From positions 1 to 64,000 of the forward strand of contig LLEY01000039.1 in assembly GCA_001414485.1 (NCBI GenBank): DNA of 64,000 bases, written 5' to 3'. The stretch comes from Calycina herbarum. Taxonomy: Eukaryota; Ascomycota; Leotiomycetes; Helotiales; Pezizellaceae. The position numbers and the translations under genes were made by a program. The notes below the pieces were generated by a model. It worked only from the letters and a program-made list of their open reading frames with translations, ran no database searches and was not told where the DNA came from. Shown piece after piece: positions 22,149 through 32,490 of the stretch. Position 1 is the first letter of the stretch, and every line of letters starts with the position of its first letter.

Positions 22149-22591
22149 ATTGGCGGTTGACGGGTTCAGCTGGTTGAGAGAATTTTAGGACGAGGAGTGC
22201 CAGCTCTATGAATTTGTAGGTTGAGTGTTGCCCGTCGACTCGAAGGTTTCTGAACCCCCAACTTTCTGTCGGGGAGCTTGACCATGCAGCATCCCTGCTA
22301 GCGTGTTACTCGGAAGTGTTACCCCAGCCGGGGGCATTAAATTCACGGTCAGTGTTGATCAGGGCACCTGAATTTCCTGAAATTGGTTGGGGGAACTGGG
22401 AGGAAATCATAGTTTGTTTATTGCTTTTATTTCATTCTTTTTGTGAGAGGAGGATGACCTTCCAGATTAGTTTCTGTACTAAAGTCCCTAGTCGACAACC
22501 GCCATTGCCAGTCTTTCGCAACGAAGCAATGTGCCCTTGTGCACCCCCACGTCAAGTCTCAACCAAGAAGCCGAGTTATAAATTATAATCA
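22149..22591. other. Intergenic region
   Basis: Short spacer holding the SYM1 promoter and the 3' end of the TRAX gene. No other feature seen. Confidence 0.6.
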
Positions 22592-23568
22592 TCAATAACT
22601 CTCAACCTGAGCTCGATCATCCGGAACCCATCCCTTAGGTCTTTCCCTCCCCCGAATAATCATCCCATAAACCGCCGTCTCAACCTTCTCAACACAAGTC
22701 TTCATAACCTCCATCTTCTTCTCCACATCCTTCCCCAACCCCGTCCCCTTGCAAGAAGACGTATCCAGACTCTCAAAACTCGCCCTCAAAATCCTCAAAT
22801 CCTGTAAAACATCACGAGACTCCCCAGAAGCTGTTTGCGAACCAGGTAATGAGCCGGTCGTTGCAATAGTCGTGATGGCGAATCTCATCAACTCTCCTAC
22901 TAAATCGAAAATTCCAAGGACGTAGTCATCTCCTGTTAGATCCACAGACTCTGGAAGCAATTTTGAGGATTCTGAGAGGGTGATGAGGATTTGGCGTTGG
23001 AGGTAGTGTTGGAACGAAATGGCTTCCATGTACTCTTGAATACCGCCGGAAATTTGTCTTTGGTATCTCCATGCGTTGATTCCGACTAGATCTGGTGCGA
23101 TGGCATCGAATTGCTTTTGCATCGTAGTAGCACGTTCTTGTACTTCTGAGGATATCTTGGCTGGGATTTCACTCTTCAATGATCGTACTCTGTATACAAA
23201 GTCAGACTCATAATTCCAGTGGAGAAAATACTGCACGTGAATTACCTCTGAAGCGCAAAGATACTAAGAATAAAATCAGCTCTCACCTTTAAATATCAGA
23301 TCAAAATTCCTCACATCTTCTTACTCGCAGCAGTAATATCCCTTGAAGCCTTTATAACTCGTTCTCTCCGATCATGATGTTCGTCCAACTCATTGCGGAA
23401 GACTTCAAACATGGGCATGAATGGTGAAGCATTTGCCTCTTTTTCCTTCTCCGCTCCATCGTGATGTCTCTTTACGGCTGGCATTGTATTCGGATTGTCG
23501 ACTTTCAAGTCCGATATAGGTATTGAAATTGGTAGGAGAACCACGTTGGACTCTTCATTAGACGCCAT
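22592..23568 (-). CDS. Translin-associated factor X (TRAX) homologue
   Basis: Exons 23568-23315, 23263-23246 and 23189-22592 encode 289 aa. The middle exon is only 18 nt (TATCTTTGCGCTTCAGAG), flanked by a TTCTTAG acceptor and a GTAAT donor; splicing it in gives SRDITAASKKIIFALQRVRS, matching the conserved TRAX block. Other landmarks are FRNELDEHHDRRERVIKASR before it and YQRQISGGIQEYMEAISFQHYL after it. TRAX pairs with translin as an RNA/ssDNA-binding octamer (C3PO) with endoribonuclease activity. I did not verify the catalytic acidic residues position by position. It is divergent from the PIG-M gene with 167 bp between starts. Confidence 0.9.
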
Positions 23569-23735
23569 TGTGAAGTGTGTTAAGCCTTGCGACTGAGGCA
23601 GATAGTGGGTTTAGCAGGGTTTGAAACAATGTTTCATGGGTTCAAGGCGGTGAGCAAGCATTTATTCTGCCACAATATTTCGGAAACCACAACTCGACTC
23701 AGGAGAGAGCTATGAGATGAGTTGAGACGAGAAAA
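23569..23735. promoter_or_regulatory. Short divergent promoter, TRAX / PIG-M
   Basis: Only 167 bp separate the two start codons, so core promoters must overlap. No specific element identified. Confidence 0.5.
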
Positions 23736-25170
23736 ATGGCCAAACCAGAAAAGAACCAAGCGGCCATCACCTCTTCATCCAAATCTCAGAATCCACTCCA
23801 AAGCACTCCCAAAAATGTCTCCTCAACATCCTCATTCTTTTCTAGTCCGGTCCTCGTGTTTTCCGCCTCAATACTTCTCCGTGTAGTCCTCTTCTTCTAC
23901 GGCCTCTGGCAAGACGCAAACTCCCCCCTAAAATACACCGACATAGACTACTACGTCTTCACCGACGCCTCCCGCTTCATCTCCACCGGTCACTCTCCCT
24001 ACGACCGAGAAACCTACCGGTACACCCCTCTCCTCGCCTGGTTTCTCCTCCCCACCACCTGGTCCAGCACGTGGTTTTCATTTGGAAAAATCCTCTTTGC
24101 TGTTGGGGACATTTTAGCTGGCTGGCTTCTAGTTCTCATCCTCCGAAAAGATGGGAAAATGAGCATGGAGCGGGCGTTGAAATTCTCAAGTATTTGGCTT
24201 TTGAACCCTATGGTTGCGACGATTAGTACGAGGGGTAGCTCGGAGGGACTTTTGGGGGTGATGGTTATTGCTTTGTTGTGGGCTGTTTTGAGGAAGAAGA
24301 TTGTAATTGCGGGGTTGTTGTTGGGACTTGGTGTTCATTTTAAGATTTATCCTTTTATTTACGCTCCCTCCATAATTTGGTGGTTGGATGATTCTCAAAT
24401 CCCATCTAAGAAAGGAGCAAAACCCGGAACTAGGATTTTCGAAAAACTCACGAATTTCTTCAATGGACCGAGGATAACACTCACACTCACCAGTCTCGCC
24501 ACATTCCTGGGACTAAACGTACTTATGTACTCCATCTACGGATTTCCCTTTTTGCAACACACATATCTTCACCATATAACGCGAATCGACCACCGTCACA
24601 ATTTCTCTCCATACAACACCCTTTTATATCTCTCCTCTTCAATCACAACCACAAACCCAGCGTCATGGAATCTCGAAAAACTAGCTTTCATCCCGCAACT
24701 CTTCCTGTCAGCCATCGCGATACCACTCATTCTTGCGAAGAAAGATCTACCCAGTACGATGCTAGCTCAAACTTTCGCTTTTGTGACTTTTAATAAAGTC
24801 TGTACCAGCCAGGTGTGTATTTCTCTTCTCTCTTCCCCTTCACCTATCCCCGTCCTCACCCTTGCTTCAACAGCACCCGTTCTGATCAGCAAAAATATAG
24901 TATTTCCTCTGGTACCAAATCTTCCTCCCCCTCTACCTCCCCCACTCATCCCTCCTCTCTCGTCCCTATCTCGGTCTCTCCGCCGCAGCCCTCTGGATCG
25001 TCACCCAAGGCTTGTGGCTGCATCAAGGCTTCCAACTTGAGTTTTTGGGGGCAAGTACTTTTGTGCCTGGGTTGTGGTTGAGTAGTTTGGGATTCTTTCT
25101 GTGTAATGCTTGGATTCTGGGGGTTATTGTGAGGGATGTTGGGGGGCTGGGAAGTCCGAAGAGAGTCTAG
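23736..25170 (+). CDS. GPI14: GPI mannosyltransferase 1 (PIG-M / Gpi14)
   Basis: Exons 23736-24812 and 24901-25170 encode 448 aa; the 88-bp intron is GTGTGT...TATAG. The protein is a polytopic ER enzyme adding the first mannose to the GPI anchor precursor from dolichol-P-mannose. Diagnostic features are the lumenal loop YTDIDYYVFTDASRFISTGH (GT-C acidic motif DID, about residues 67-69) followed by SPYDRETYRYTPLLAWFL, then GLLLGLGVHFKIYPFIYAPS and the conserved RIDHRHNFSPYNTLLYLSS. The second exon continues YFLWYQIFLPLYLP and ends with hydrophobic helices. An unspliced reading stays open past 24813 but loses the family C-terminus, so the intron is needed. Confidence 0.94.
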
Positions 25171-25499
25171 GCTGAGGGAGACGAGGGAGATGTAATGAAG
25201 TCTAGCTTGATGAGTGGAAAGATTGTATGATAGAAAATTACGATTTACCAGTTAGAAATCGTGAAGAGAGGCGAGAAAGTTTCTCCAGACAAGATACAAG
25301 GGAAAGATGTCATGCTTTGTTTTAAAGAAATCCCTGACCTAAATGACAAACGACGTAAAAAGACGCGATTTTATGCTTGCACATCCCATTTTCGACAATG
25401 TTGGGGCTCCTAACCTTTCTTTGGAATCTATCTAGATTTCCCCTACGATAGCTTTGCTAGGATGTTCTCGGGCGGGCATAGGCTTTTGGCTTTTAAGAT

Positions 25500-25647
25500 A
25501 TGAGTTTAGGCAGAAATCGACGGGAGAATATAAATCGACAGCAAGAGATTTATCGAAGGTAAATTTGAGACTGGAGCACAGAAATTCTGATATTACAACG
25601 ATATGAGAAAACTTATCTGCTTGGGCGGTGTATGGAGGATTCTTCAT
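25500..25647 (-). repeat. Leucine-rich family copy 5
   Basis: The family frame from about 25595 reads YQNFCAPVSNLPSINLLLSI then YILPSISA before a stop. A 71-codon open frame in another register covers the same DNA. Confidence 0.5.
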
Positions 25648-26235
25648 GTCACTAGGAAAAGCAGGTGTCGTTGAAGAAATTTGGAACAGTCCTTTGATCC
25701 CACGAGCGGAGTTGGGATCCTCCCATTGTTCCGGTTAGTACTGTTAAGGAAGTGTTTAACCTCCTCGTGGGTTGCTATTGTTATATGGAGTTCGCTGAGT
25801 ATGTTTGAGGGGAGTATGTTGTCGGTTTTTTCTCGAAGATACTAATTCCTACCTTTTTAAAACTTCTCAAACCCGAATTAATTATCCTTGATTATTTTGT
25901 AAAATCCAAAGTAAGTTGAGCCATGGGTGAAACTGAAGTTTCCCAGGAGGATCAACAAGCGACTCTTATTCACCTAACACGAACACTATCTCACAGTTTC
26001 CATCAAACCAAGCCTTCCTTTAAAACTTTTCCAACTCCGCTTGAAGCTACAAGTAAACTACATACATGAGCCTGAGGACACCAGTGGGTGGCTCTCGAAT
26101 CATTTAAAAACAAATTCCGATAACAACATTACTGACATGCGGTTTCTCTAAGAAGCTGTGACGCACAAAATTGGGTTGAAAACGCTCTAAGCAGCCTTGT
26201 ATCGGAGGTGAAAACTCTGCTATATATACAGGGGA

Positions 26236-26261
26236 AAATGGGGTGTTATGTGACCCCATTT
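26236..26261. repeat. 9-bp perfect inverted repeat with 8-nt loop
   Basis: AAATGGGGT and ACCCCATTT flank GTTATGTG, giving a stable stem-loop. It lies about 180 bp downstream (minus sense) of the intact leucine-rich ORF and could be a transcript 3' structure, but it is not followed by a U-tract typical of a terminator. Confidence 0.6.
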
Positions 26262-26440
26262 CCGCGTGACAGAAGCTTCAGCCTCTTCTCTTATATATTC
26301 GGCAGTCAGTCACCAGTAATACAATGAGTACAGCTCTCGAAAACGGCACAGTCACGGAAGCCACTTCGTTCTCAAACTCCCTAAGGGACATCTTTGCGGA
26401 AGATCTTCGTACGAACACAGATTCTCGGTTCGCGAATTAC

Positions 26441-26596
26441 TCAATTGTCGTAGCCTGATGAGTATCCAGGCGATAGTGTAAGGAACAACGCAACGAAGCA
26501 AATCGACAAGAGAACATAATTCAACAGAAAGATAGCCAGCGGAAGTAGTAACAGTACCAAGAGAAAGAAGTTCAGACACTTAGTGAGTAACGCCAT
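26441..26596 (-). CDS. Leucine-rich 51-aa membrane peptide (family copy 6, intact)
   Basis: ATG at 26596, stop TGA at 26441-26443, 51 codons. It starts MALLTKCLNFFLLVLLLLPL and continues AIFLLNYVLLSICFVALFLT, then a short polar tail ending GYSSGYDN. About 37 of 51 residues are hydrophobic, so it would form one or two membrane helices or an uncleaved signal anchor. A TATAAA-like sequence (TTTATAAA on the minus strand) lies about 40 bp upstream. It is the only copy with an in-frame ATG and a complete family frame. No known family recognised. It could equally be the leader exon of a larger gene or a chance survivor of a repeat. Confidence 0.4.
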   Translation of the reverse strand: MALLTKCLNFFLLVLLLLPLAIFLLNYVLLSICFVALFLTLSPGYSSGYDN

Positions 26597-27326
26597 GGAT
26601 CCTTGTCGCCAAACCAAACATTACTTTTCTTTTATAAATTAATTTTACCAGGGGCGTGTTAGGTGTGGTGGGGTTGGTGCAAAAATAGGGGAGCAAGAAG
26701 AGATGTGTGTTGGAGGAGCTTGAAGAGGGGAAGGAATCTCAGAGCCAGAATTTTACAAACATGGTAAGTTGTCCGCTGCCAAACTTTTAAAAGCTGCACA
26801 ACCATTGGACTTCCATTACAAACCTAGTGGTGACATTAAAATTCAGAGGACGGGTTTAAACTCCCCATTCAAATAACATGAATTTTAAGGACTGCTGTAA
26901 CTCTTTGTGTTCACTAGGAATCAACAACTAATGTTAAAAGCTGGAGAAATTAAGATCACCCTTCACTTTATTTTAGACAACTTTCCGTTTCCTTCTCAAT
27001 CGATACCCAATTATATCTCAGCCAAGGTAGAACTTCGGAGTTTCTAGGATAGAGATAAAATCTAAAAGTTACTACCCTTCTTGGTAGTTGATATTGAAGA
27101 CAATTCAAACTTGAGATAGGAAAATGAGAGATGAGAGAAGATCCCCAAACCTAGGATAGTTGAAGTCTAATTTCTAACACATCATCGGCCTATCTTAACA
27201 ACTGAAGGAGCTGTTGGAATCCAGCTACCTTGAGGTGATATTTTGATTATCTATTTATAATCGCTTGGGGTTACTTCAATTCTTTATGTCCCAAAGAATC
27301 GAAATTTGAGCGGAACAAGTTCATCG

Positions 27327-27516
27327 GATCCGCGTCCAAAGCGTGAACAAGTCGTTGGGCTGTAAGAAAGAAGTCAAGCTGGTACTACTGGAAATAAGGA
27401 GGCAAATGTGGACTAAATGGCGTTCGTTCAACAATAAAAGAGTGACAATAACTACCAACAGCAAGAAAACCAACGAAAGTAAATATGAGACTAAAAGATT
27501 GAAGTTCAGATATTAA
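27327..27516 (-). repeat. Leucine-rich family copy 7
   Basis: From about 27516 the frame reads YLNFNLLVSYLLSLVFLLLV then VIVTLLLLNERHL and stays open for about 63 codons. A stop (TAA) sits immediately before the Tyr, and the position equivalent to the ATG of copy 6 reads ACG. Probably a pseudogene or an exon. Confidence 0.5.
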
Positions 27517-27567
27517 TTTATGAAGTGAAGAATGCCGTAGATCAGCACTTAAGTCCGGAAGCGAGTA

Positions 27568-27822
27568 CTAAGGTTGTCTTCTTTCTTTTTGATATTCAAT
27601 ATCTTCTTTGTAATTATAAAATGTACCGGGCTGTTCTGTAGCTCGCTCTGCAGATACATCATATGGTGATCTACAAACCCCTTGGCGATTATTTATCCCT
27701 CCACAGTACGCTACCCACTTGCCTTTAAACAACCAGTGTGTTCCTGTCTCCACTTGAACGCAATCCAATAGTGGCCAGCAAGCTGCGTTCAACAACCCCA
27801 CTGGATCTCTACCATTGCTCAA
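27568..27822 (-). CDS. Possible small Cys-containing protein or exon
   Basis: An 84-codon open frame on the minus strand that reads like real protein: NGRDPVGLLNAACWPLLDCV, then THWLFKGKWVAYCGG, then GVCRSPYDVSAERATEQPGT and a Lys/Glu/Arg-rich end. It has four cysteines. There is no in-frame ATG at the front; the frame begins after a TATTGAG that could be a splice acceptor, so it may be a terminal exon. Leucine-rich copy 8 lies about 500 bp upstream on the same strand and might supply its leader. Family unknown. Confidence 0.35.
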   Translation of the reverse strand: MSNGRDPVGLLNAACWPLLDCVQVETGTHWLFKGKWVAYCGGINNRQGVCRSPYDVSAERATEQPGTFYNYKEDIEYQKERRQP

Positions 27823-28314
27823 TAGAAAATATTATATTCTAGCAAGACAGCTTCCATCAAATAAAAACTAGTTTATGGCCCCACTTACACCTTCTCTAGA
27901 ATCAACAGGATTTGTGAGAGAAAACGACAATAGCTTCTCAAAGCTGAAGAAATCAAGCTAGACATTCACTTGGTTCCCTAAGAACGAACTTAACTCTCCA
28001 TTACTCACTTATTTATGTACTTCTACTACTCAGCTTGCAACATCAATTGAGATTGAGGCCTGATCACCCCGCAGGAACATGTCACAAGCTAACCGCCAGT
28101 TGTGTCAAATTAAATCAAACCATTGATAGTATATATTCCATCGGAACTTGTTCCCAAACTCCCCACCATACAAAACAATGCCTCCCACGCGACCTGTTTG
28201 CTGGAATAAGTGGTCTCCATCCCCCAGGCTTCTCGTAGCCCCCACTACTTCCTGATTAAACTTTTTCTCTCAATTAAATTGAGCTATAAATCATACCTAG
28301 TTTGAGGTAGGATA

Positions 28315-28400
28315 GTAATCAAGTCGACAGGATAATATCTACCGACAGCAAGAAAACTAGCGAAAGTAGACCACAGCTTGTGTTGAGAGCTTTCAGCTTT
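28315..28400 (-). repeat. Leucine-rich family copy 8
   Basis: The frame reads LKALNTSCGLLSLVFLLSVD then IILST and a stop. Its ...LLSLVFLLSV core matches copies 1 and 7. Confidence 0.45.
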
Positions 28401-28769
28401 AATTTTTGTTCCCCATAGAGCTTATGACCAGGGGTGGTCTTAAGAGAAGCGAGGTTCCTCTTCACCAAGTCTTGATTGACAGTGAATGGTTGTCGTTGTA
28501 CAATGTTGACCCATATTATAATCGAATCATTTAAAGTAACGTGAGATTAACACAGCGCAGTGACTAAAACGATACATCATTCAGTCTTTGAGATAGCCAA
28601 GAAACTGTTTCTTATCCGCGGAAGAAAATACGATACCCCTGTTGTCGCTAAATTGGTCCTAGACAGCTGGTATTCTGAGAATACACCAAGAATTAATTCC
28701 CTGGAAACCCTGTTTTATACCGGTTCTTTGATGACACAGCTTGAAAAGGACCTGCAGCTTATAGTCCCC

Positions 28770-28895
28770 TTTTCACGATTGGATCAACAAGGTTCCAAGT
28801 TCTAACTGTAGAAAACTCGGCAATAAGAGAATATTAAATGGCGGTAACAGAACTAGCGAAAGTAATTCGGAGACTAAAAAGAAGGAATTCGGATA
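28770..28895 (-). repeat. Leucine-rich family copy 9
   Basis: The frame reads YPNSFFLVSELLSLVLLPPF then NILLLPSFLQLELGTLLIQS and a stop: an almost uninterrupted family frame of about 40 codons without an ATG. Confidence 0.5.
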
Positions 28896-29202
28896 ACAAG
28901 TGAATCTGCCACAAGGGAATCAATTTCTTTGCAGCCTTCGAGTTTCCAAGGACTCATAGATCATAGAATTCGTAAGAACCGCCAACTTTGGTGGTGGACA
29001 CTCCGATGATGATGATGACAAACCACCCTGCATACTTCTTTCCCGTAACTTGCAGAAGAAAGTTATAAAGTAGTATTTAGATAAGCAGAAGCGCGTGAAT
29101 TGAAGAACAGATCGTGCTCCCCACAACCCACCAGGTATGAATTGAAAGCAAAATCGAATTTTAAACTTCATGTATATTCTATCTCTAATAAAATGAAGTA
29201 TT

Positions 29203-29391
29203 CTAATCTGGACTTGAGCAATTAGCCTTGCAGGATGAACTGTTCTTGACCTGGCCACTTTTCACACCGTCGGGCTCACACGTTACATATGGAAAGATAG
29301 TGTTGCCGGCGCAGGTCCATCGAACTCCCCAACCTTGAGGATTTCCGTACAAACAAGTGCTTCAAGCACGCACGCCAACTCTCCAAGGCAT
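29203..29391 (-). pseudogene. Small Cys-rich frame with early stop
   Basis: ATG at 29391 starts MPWRVGVRA, then TGA at codon 10 (29364-29362), after which the frame stays open to 29203: STCLYGNPQGWGVRWTCAGN, TIFPYVTCEPDGVKSG, and a tail with SSCKANCSS. Five cysteines in about 50 residues suggest a small secreted protein. The TGA could come from a CGA or TGG codon by one transition. It lies 40 bp downstream of leucine-rich copy 10 on the same strand. Confidence 0.4.
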
Positions 29392-29429
29392 GGCGAAATA
29401 TTTGGTTTGGATTTAATTAGTAGTCAAGT

Positions 29430-29545
29430 AAATGCTACAAAGACAACGTGATAAATTGAAACGACAACAGAGTAGAAACCAACAGTAAGCAAACTAGCGA
29501 ACGCAAATATAATACCACAAGAAAGAGTTCAGACGTTGAATTTGC
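29430..29545 (-). repeat. Leucine-rich family copy 10 (decayed)
   Basis: The family frame reads RLNSFLWYYICVR*FAYCWF with one TAG and more Cys/Arg than other copies. Nucleotide similarity to copies 6-9 is clear (CTGAAC...CTTTCTTGTGG...TTCGCTAGTTTGCTTACTG). Confidence 0.45.
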
Positions 29546-29891
29546 CACAAGCTAACCGTGAGAAACAATATGGCATTAGGCTGCTTTTTTCGGCTTGCTC
29601 TAGGTGCCGTGGGTGCTATGTTGCCGAGTGTGGCCGGTGTAATGCGGGTTGAGTCGGTCGAAGACTCGGTGTGGTAAGGTAGAGGTAGTAAGGATGGAGT
29701 GGAGCGTTGATCAAGATTGAGATAACAGTCGCGGTCGTATTAATCGCTTGTCAACGGCTATCTAAGAGACTTATAAACGAGTTGAATATACCTATATTTA
29801 TATTAAGAGAACAAAGAAAGTTCTTAATAGTAATAAGAGTAAGAGAAATATTCTAACTTTAAAGTGGTCTAAAGAATTCTCTAATTTAATA

Positions 29892-30370
29892 TACAGCGGG
29901 GGTTCGCAGATATTCGTACGCTCTCTTTTTTACACCTAAAATCAATAAAAGTCACCTTATTTAAAACTCTACTATTAAATAGACCCTAACTATTTTTTGA
30001 AAGTTCTTAAACATATCTCTAGAAAATTAAGATATCTTTACTTTGTACTCTTAGCTTTTCTTCTAAGCTAAACTAATCTTGTTTTAATTAGGTTATAGTA
30101 AGAGGTGTTGAGAAAGTTACTAAATTTTACTCGATTTTGGTATAATCCGGTGTTTTCCTGACTCTTCCTACTTTTGCTCTATTATAACTTAAGACCTAGT
30201 ATATATTAGTGTATTTGTCTTTAAACACTATTATTTAAATGCTTGAAATAATCTTAGTTCTTAGTTTTAGATATTGTTTAAATATAAAGATAAATATATA
30301 AAACATCTTTCTTAAGATGACTTTTGGTGTATAAAGAGGACCGTACGAATATTTGCGAACCCCCGCTGTA
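29892..30370. mobile_element. MITE with 29-bp terminal inverted repeats
   Basis: The left end (TACAGCGGGGGTTCGCAGAT...) and right end (29892-29920 and 30342-30370) are inverted copies with one mismatch, each bordered by AT at the outer edge, consistent with TA target duplication. The interior is AT-rich and non-coding. At 479 bp with no ORF it is a non-autonomous Tc1/mariner-superfamily element. Confidence 0.85.
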
Positions 30371-30626
30371 TATCTAAGTAACTACTAGTTTTAAACTAGT
30401 TAAAGGAGTTTTAAACTATAGTCTTAAACTACTTTAAAAGTAAAGTATAAGTCTAAGTATTTATTAGTTTTAAACTTCTTAGTCGAGTGCTACTACAGCT
30501 TAGGAGTTAGCTCGCCACCTGAGCAACAACTTATTTCCGTTGCAACTACACTAAGATTTGCATTTATTTCCAGTCTTTTTGCCTCAGGTAGAGAGTACAT
30601 AGAATAACATATTTTTGAATTTCGAT

Positions 30627-32490
30627 AACGTGGTATACCAGGACCTCGTGATTATCAGGACCTCGTGAATTTTTTCCTACCCTACTACTTTAAAATATAA
30701 TAAAACTACTATAACATATTAAATTAATTAAAACTACTCGGAATCTAATAAACTAGATGTATCTACAACTTCTTAACACGTCCGCGTATTATAACTAGTT
30801 TTTCTATAAGTGCTATAACGTCGTAGAGTCGTTTATCCTTTATCTTCTCCACCCTCCCTAGAACGCTTATTGTGTCGAACCTGCTCCTCCGTATTCTTCT
30901 AGGCTAATCCGTCCTATACATCCTCTATAGTAAGTGCACCTCCTTCTTAGACACGGGTATTTTTAGCCCTCTAGCGTTTACTAAGGGCTTTATTTACTAT
31001 TCAAAGTATATAGACCTTAGCTAATAAGAGGGTCACCTTATAGGCTAATCGCTTTATACCTTTTGCTAACGAAGCGATTGTCTAGAAAATAGGTGTTAGC
31101 GAGCTTCCTTAGTAACAAGTAATACGATCCTTAATAAGAGTTAATTACAAAAGAGCTTTAGAAGGGTTATAAGGAGTCTAGGAGACTCAAGGGGTAGCGT
31201 CGGCAGAGGGGGGTCCGGTAGGTATAGGAGTCTATAACTTAATATTAAGCTTTAAGATCATAGTCTAGGGTTCTAGAGGCACTAGACCAGCTCTACGAAA
31301 CCTAGCTTTAGCGTTTTAGGTTGTTATTAACTGGTTGTAGGCTATGTAAAACGTAAGAAAGAACTTGACCTTAGTAATATAGTTTATATAAGCCTTAATA
31401 AAGGTCTCGATTTAACGCCTATATATACGTTTAAGAACACTAAAACACCTAACGTCGAGTAGCTAGGTTAGATAAGACGAATAAGGAGGTAGGCAAAGAG
31501 TAATAATGTTATATAACTTGTAATACTCTTAGAATACTACTAATTTATAACTCTTATACCTATCTAGAACTAACATTCGATATAGCTCTTTTATATAACC
31601 ACGAGTATGCTTATCGAAGTGTTCTAGCTATTCTAAGCCCGTCTTATTATTAGTCTATCTATTGCTAGTTGGTTTAATAACCTAGTTATTAGGAAGACCG
31701 CCCTTAGTATACTAACTAGTAAGGTGATTTTTCCCTTAAACCACTAAGAATAGAGGGATGCTTAAACCCTCTCTATTAATATAGACAATTACTATAGCCT
31801 ATTCCCGATTGCCTAGCTAGACAGCCTTGCCTCTACCACGTCGATCAGCGCGTATAACAACCATTCTAGCGTAGATAACACCTATTATAAAACCAGTCTC
31901 GTTAAAGTTATAGAAATCGTAGTCTTAGATCCTATATTTCGCCCGTATATTCTCTACTAGTCGAAACCACGTGCTAATTAGCTTAGGATCTTCGCACAAG
32001 GCCCTTTAGAAATCGTAAACGCGATTAAAACGCGTCTTTAGTTCTAGACGTCGTTGTATAAATCGTTATACCTAGTTCTTTCTAACGTGTTATCCTCTAC
32101 GCGACTTAAGTATATAATTTGCTATATCTTCTACACTACCTAGCCAGGGCGTAAATCCTCTCGTATCTAGATCAAGTATATTTTAAATAATCACCTCCTC
32201 TTCTATTATAGTTATTTTATGATTTGCTAGCCGGTGTTCGCTAAGAGTAGTTCGACCAGCCATTCTATTAGTAAGTGTAGAATAAGGGACTCTGTATAGC
32301 TTCGCAGCTTTACTACGGTTTATTCGTTTAGATGATCGAATAGCTTCGATAGCTAGGATAATTCGAGCTTCTTGGGTTTGAGATTCCATTAGGTAGTTGT
32401 TAAGAAAACGCGTGTTAAAGTTGGAGGTAGTGGGGTAGGGAAAAAATTCACGAGGTCCTGATAATCACGAGGTCCTGGTATACCACGTTA
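30627..32490 (-). mobile_element. RIP-decayed pogo/Fot1-type DNA transposon
   Basis: Terminal inverted repeats of about 62 bp (30627-30688 and 32428-32490) are nearly perfect and contain two internal direct copies of AGGACCTCGTG. The minus strand encodes a shredded pogo/Fot1 transposase. Its N-terminal HTH survives as an open frame (entered separately). Downstream, stop-riddled frames still show NFNETGF..GVI.ARMVV, GNREQAIVIVYINREGLSIP, then LEHFDKHTRGYIKELYRMLV and YNIITLCLPPYSSYLTLLDV with a stop inside. Most stops are TAG/TAA in the Trp/Gln positions expected of RIP. Length about 1.86 kb is normal for the family. It is inserted in or beside leucine-rich copy 11. Confidence 0.9.
32183..32389 (-). 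pseudogene. Surviving HTH_psq N-terminus of pogo-type transposase
   Basis: A 68-codon open frame: ARIILAIEAIRSSKRINRSK then AAKLYRVPYSTLTNRMAGRT, the Pipsqueak-type helix-turn-helix that binds the element's inverted repeats. It ends at a TAA and the rest of the transposase is broken. Confidence 0.85.

Larger units (their letters stand above)
25171..29890. other. Accessory region: array of leucine-rich relics and small Cys-containing frames
   Basis: This 4.7-kb stretch has no large gene. At roughly 0.5-1 kb intervals the minus strand repeats a diverged block whose plus-strand form resembles CAGCAAGAAAACTAGCGAAA. On the minus strand each copy reads as a leucine-rich segment. Two longer frames with several cysteines lie among them. 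Positions 29560-29890 show no gene and may include the edge of an old repeat. Confidence 0.6.

Noticed and set aside
24813..25040. Unspliced continuation of the PIG-M frame to a stop at 25040
   Set aside because: The Ser/Pro/Arg-rich tail is not family-like, while splicing at 24813-24900 restores the conserved hydrophobic C-terminus.
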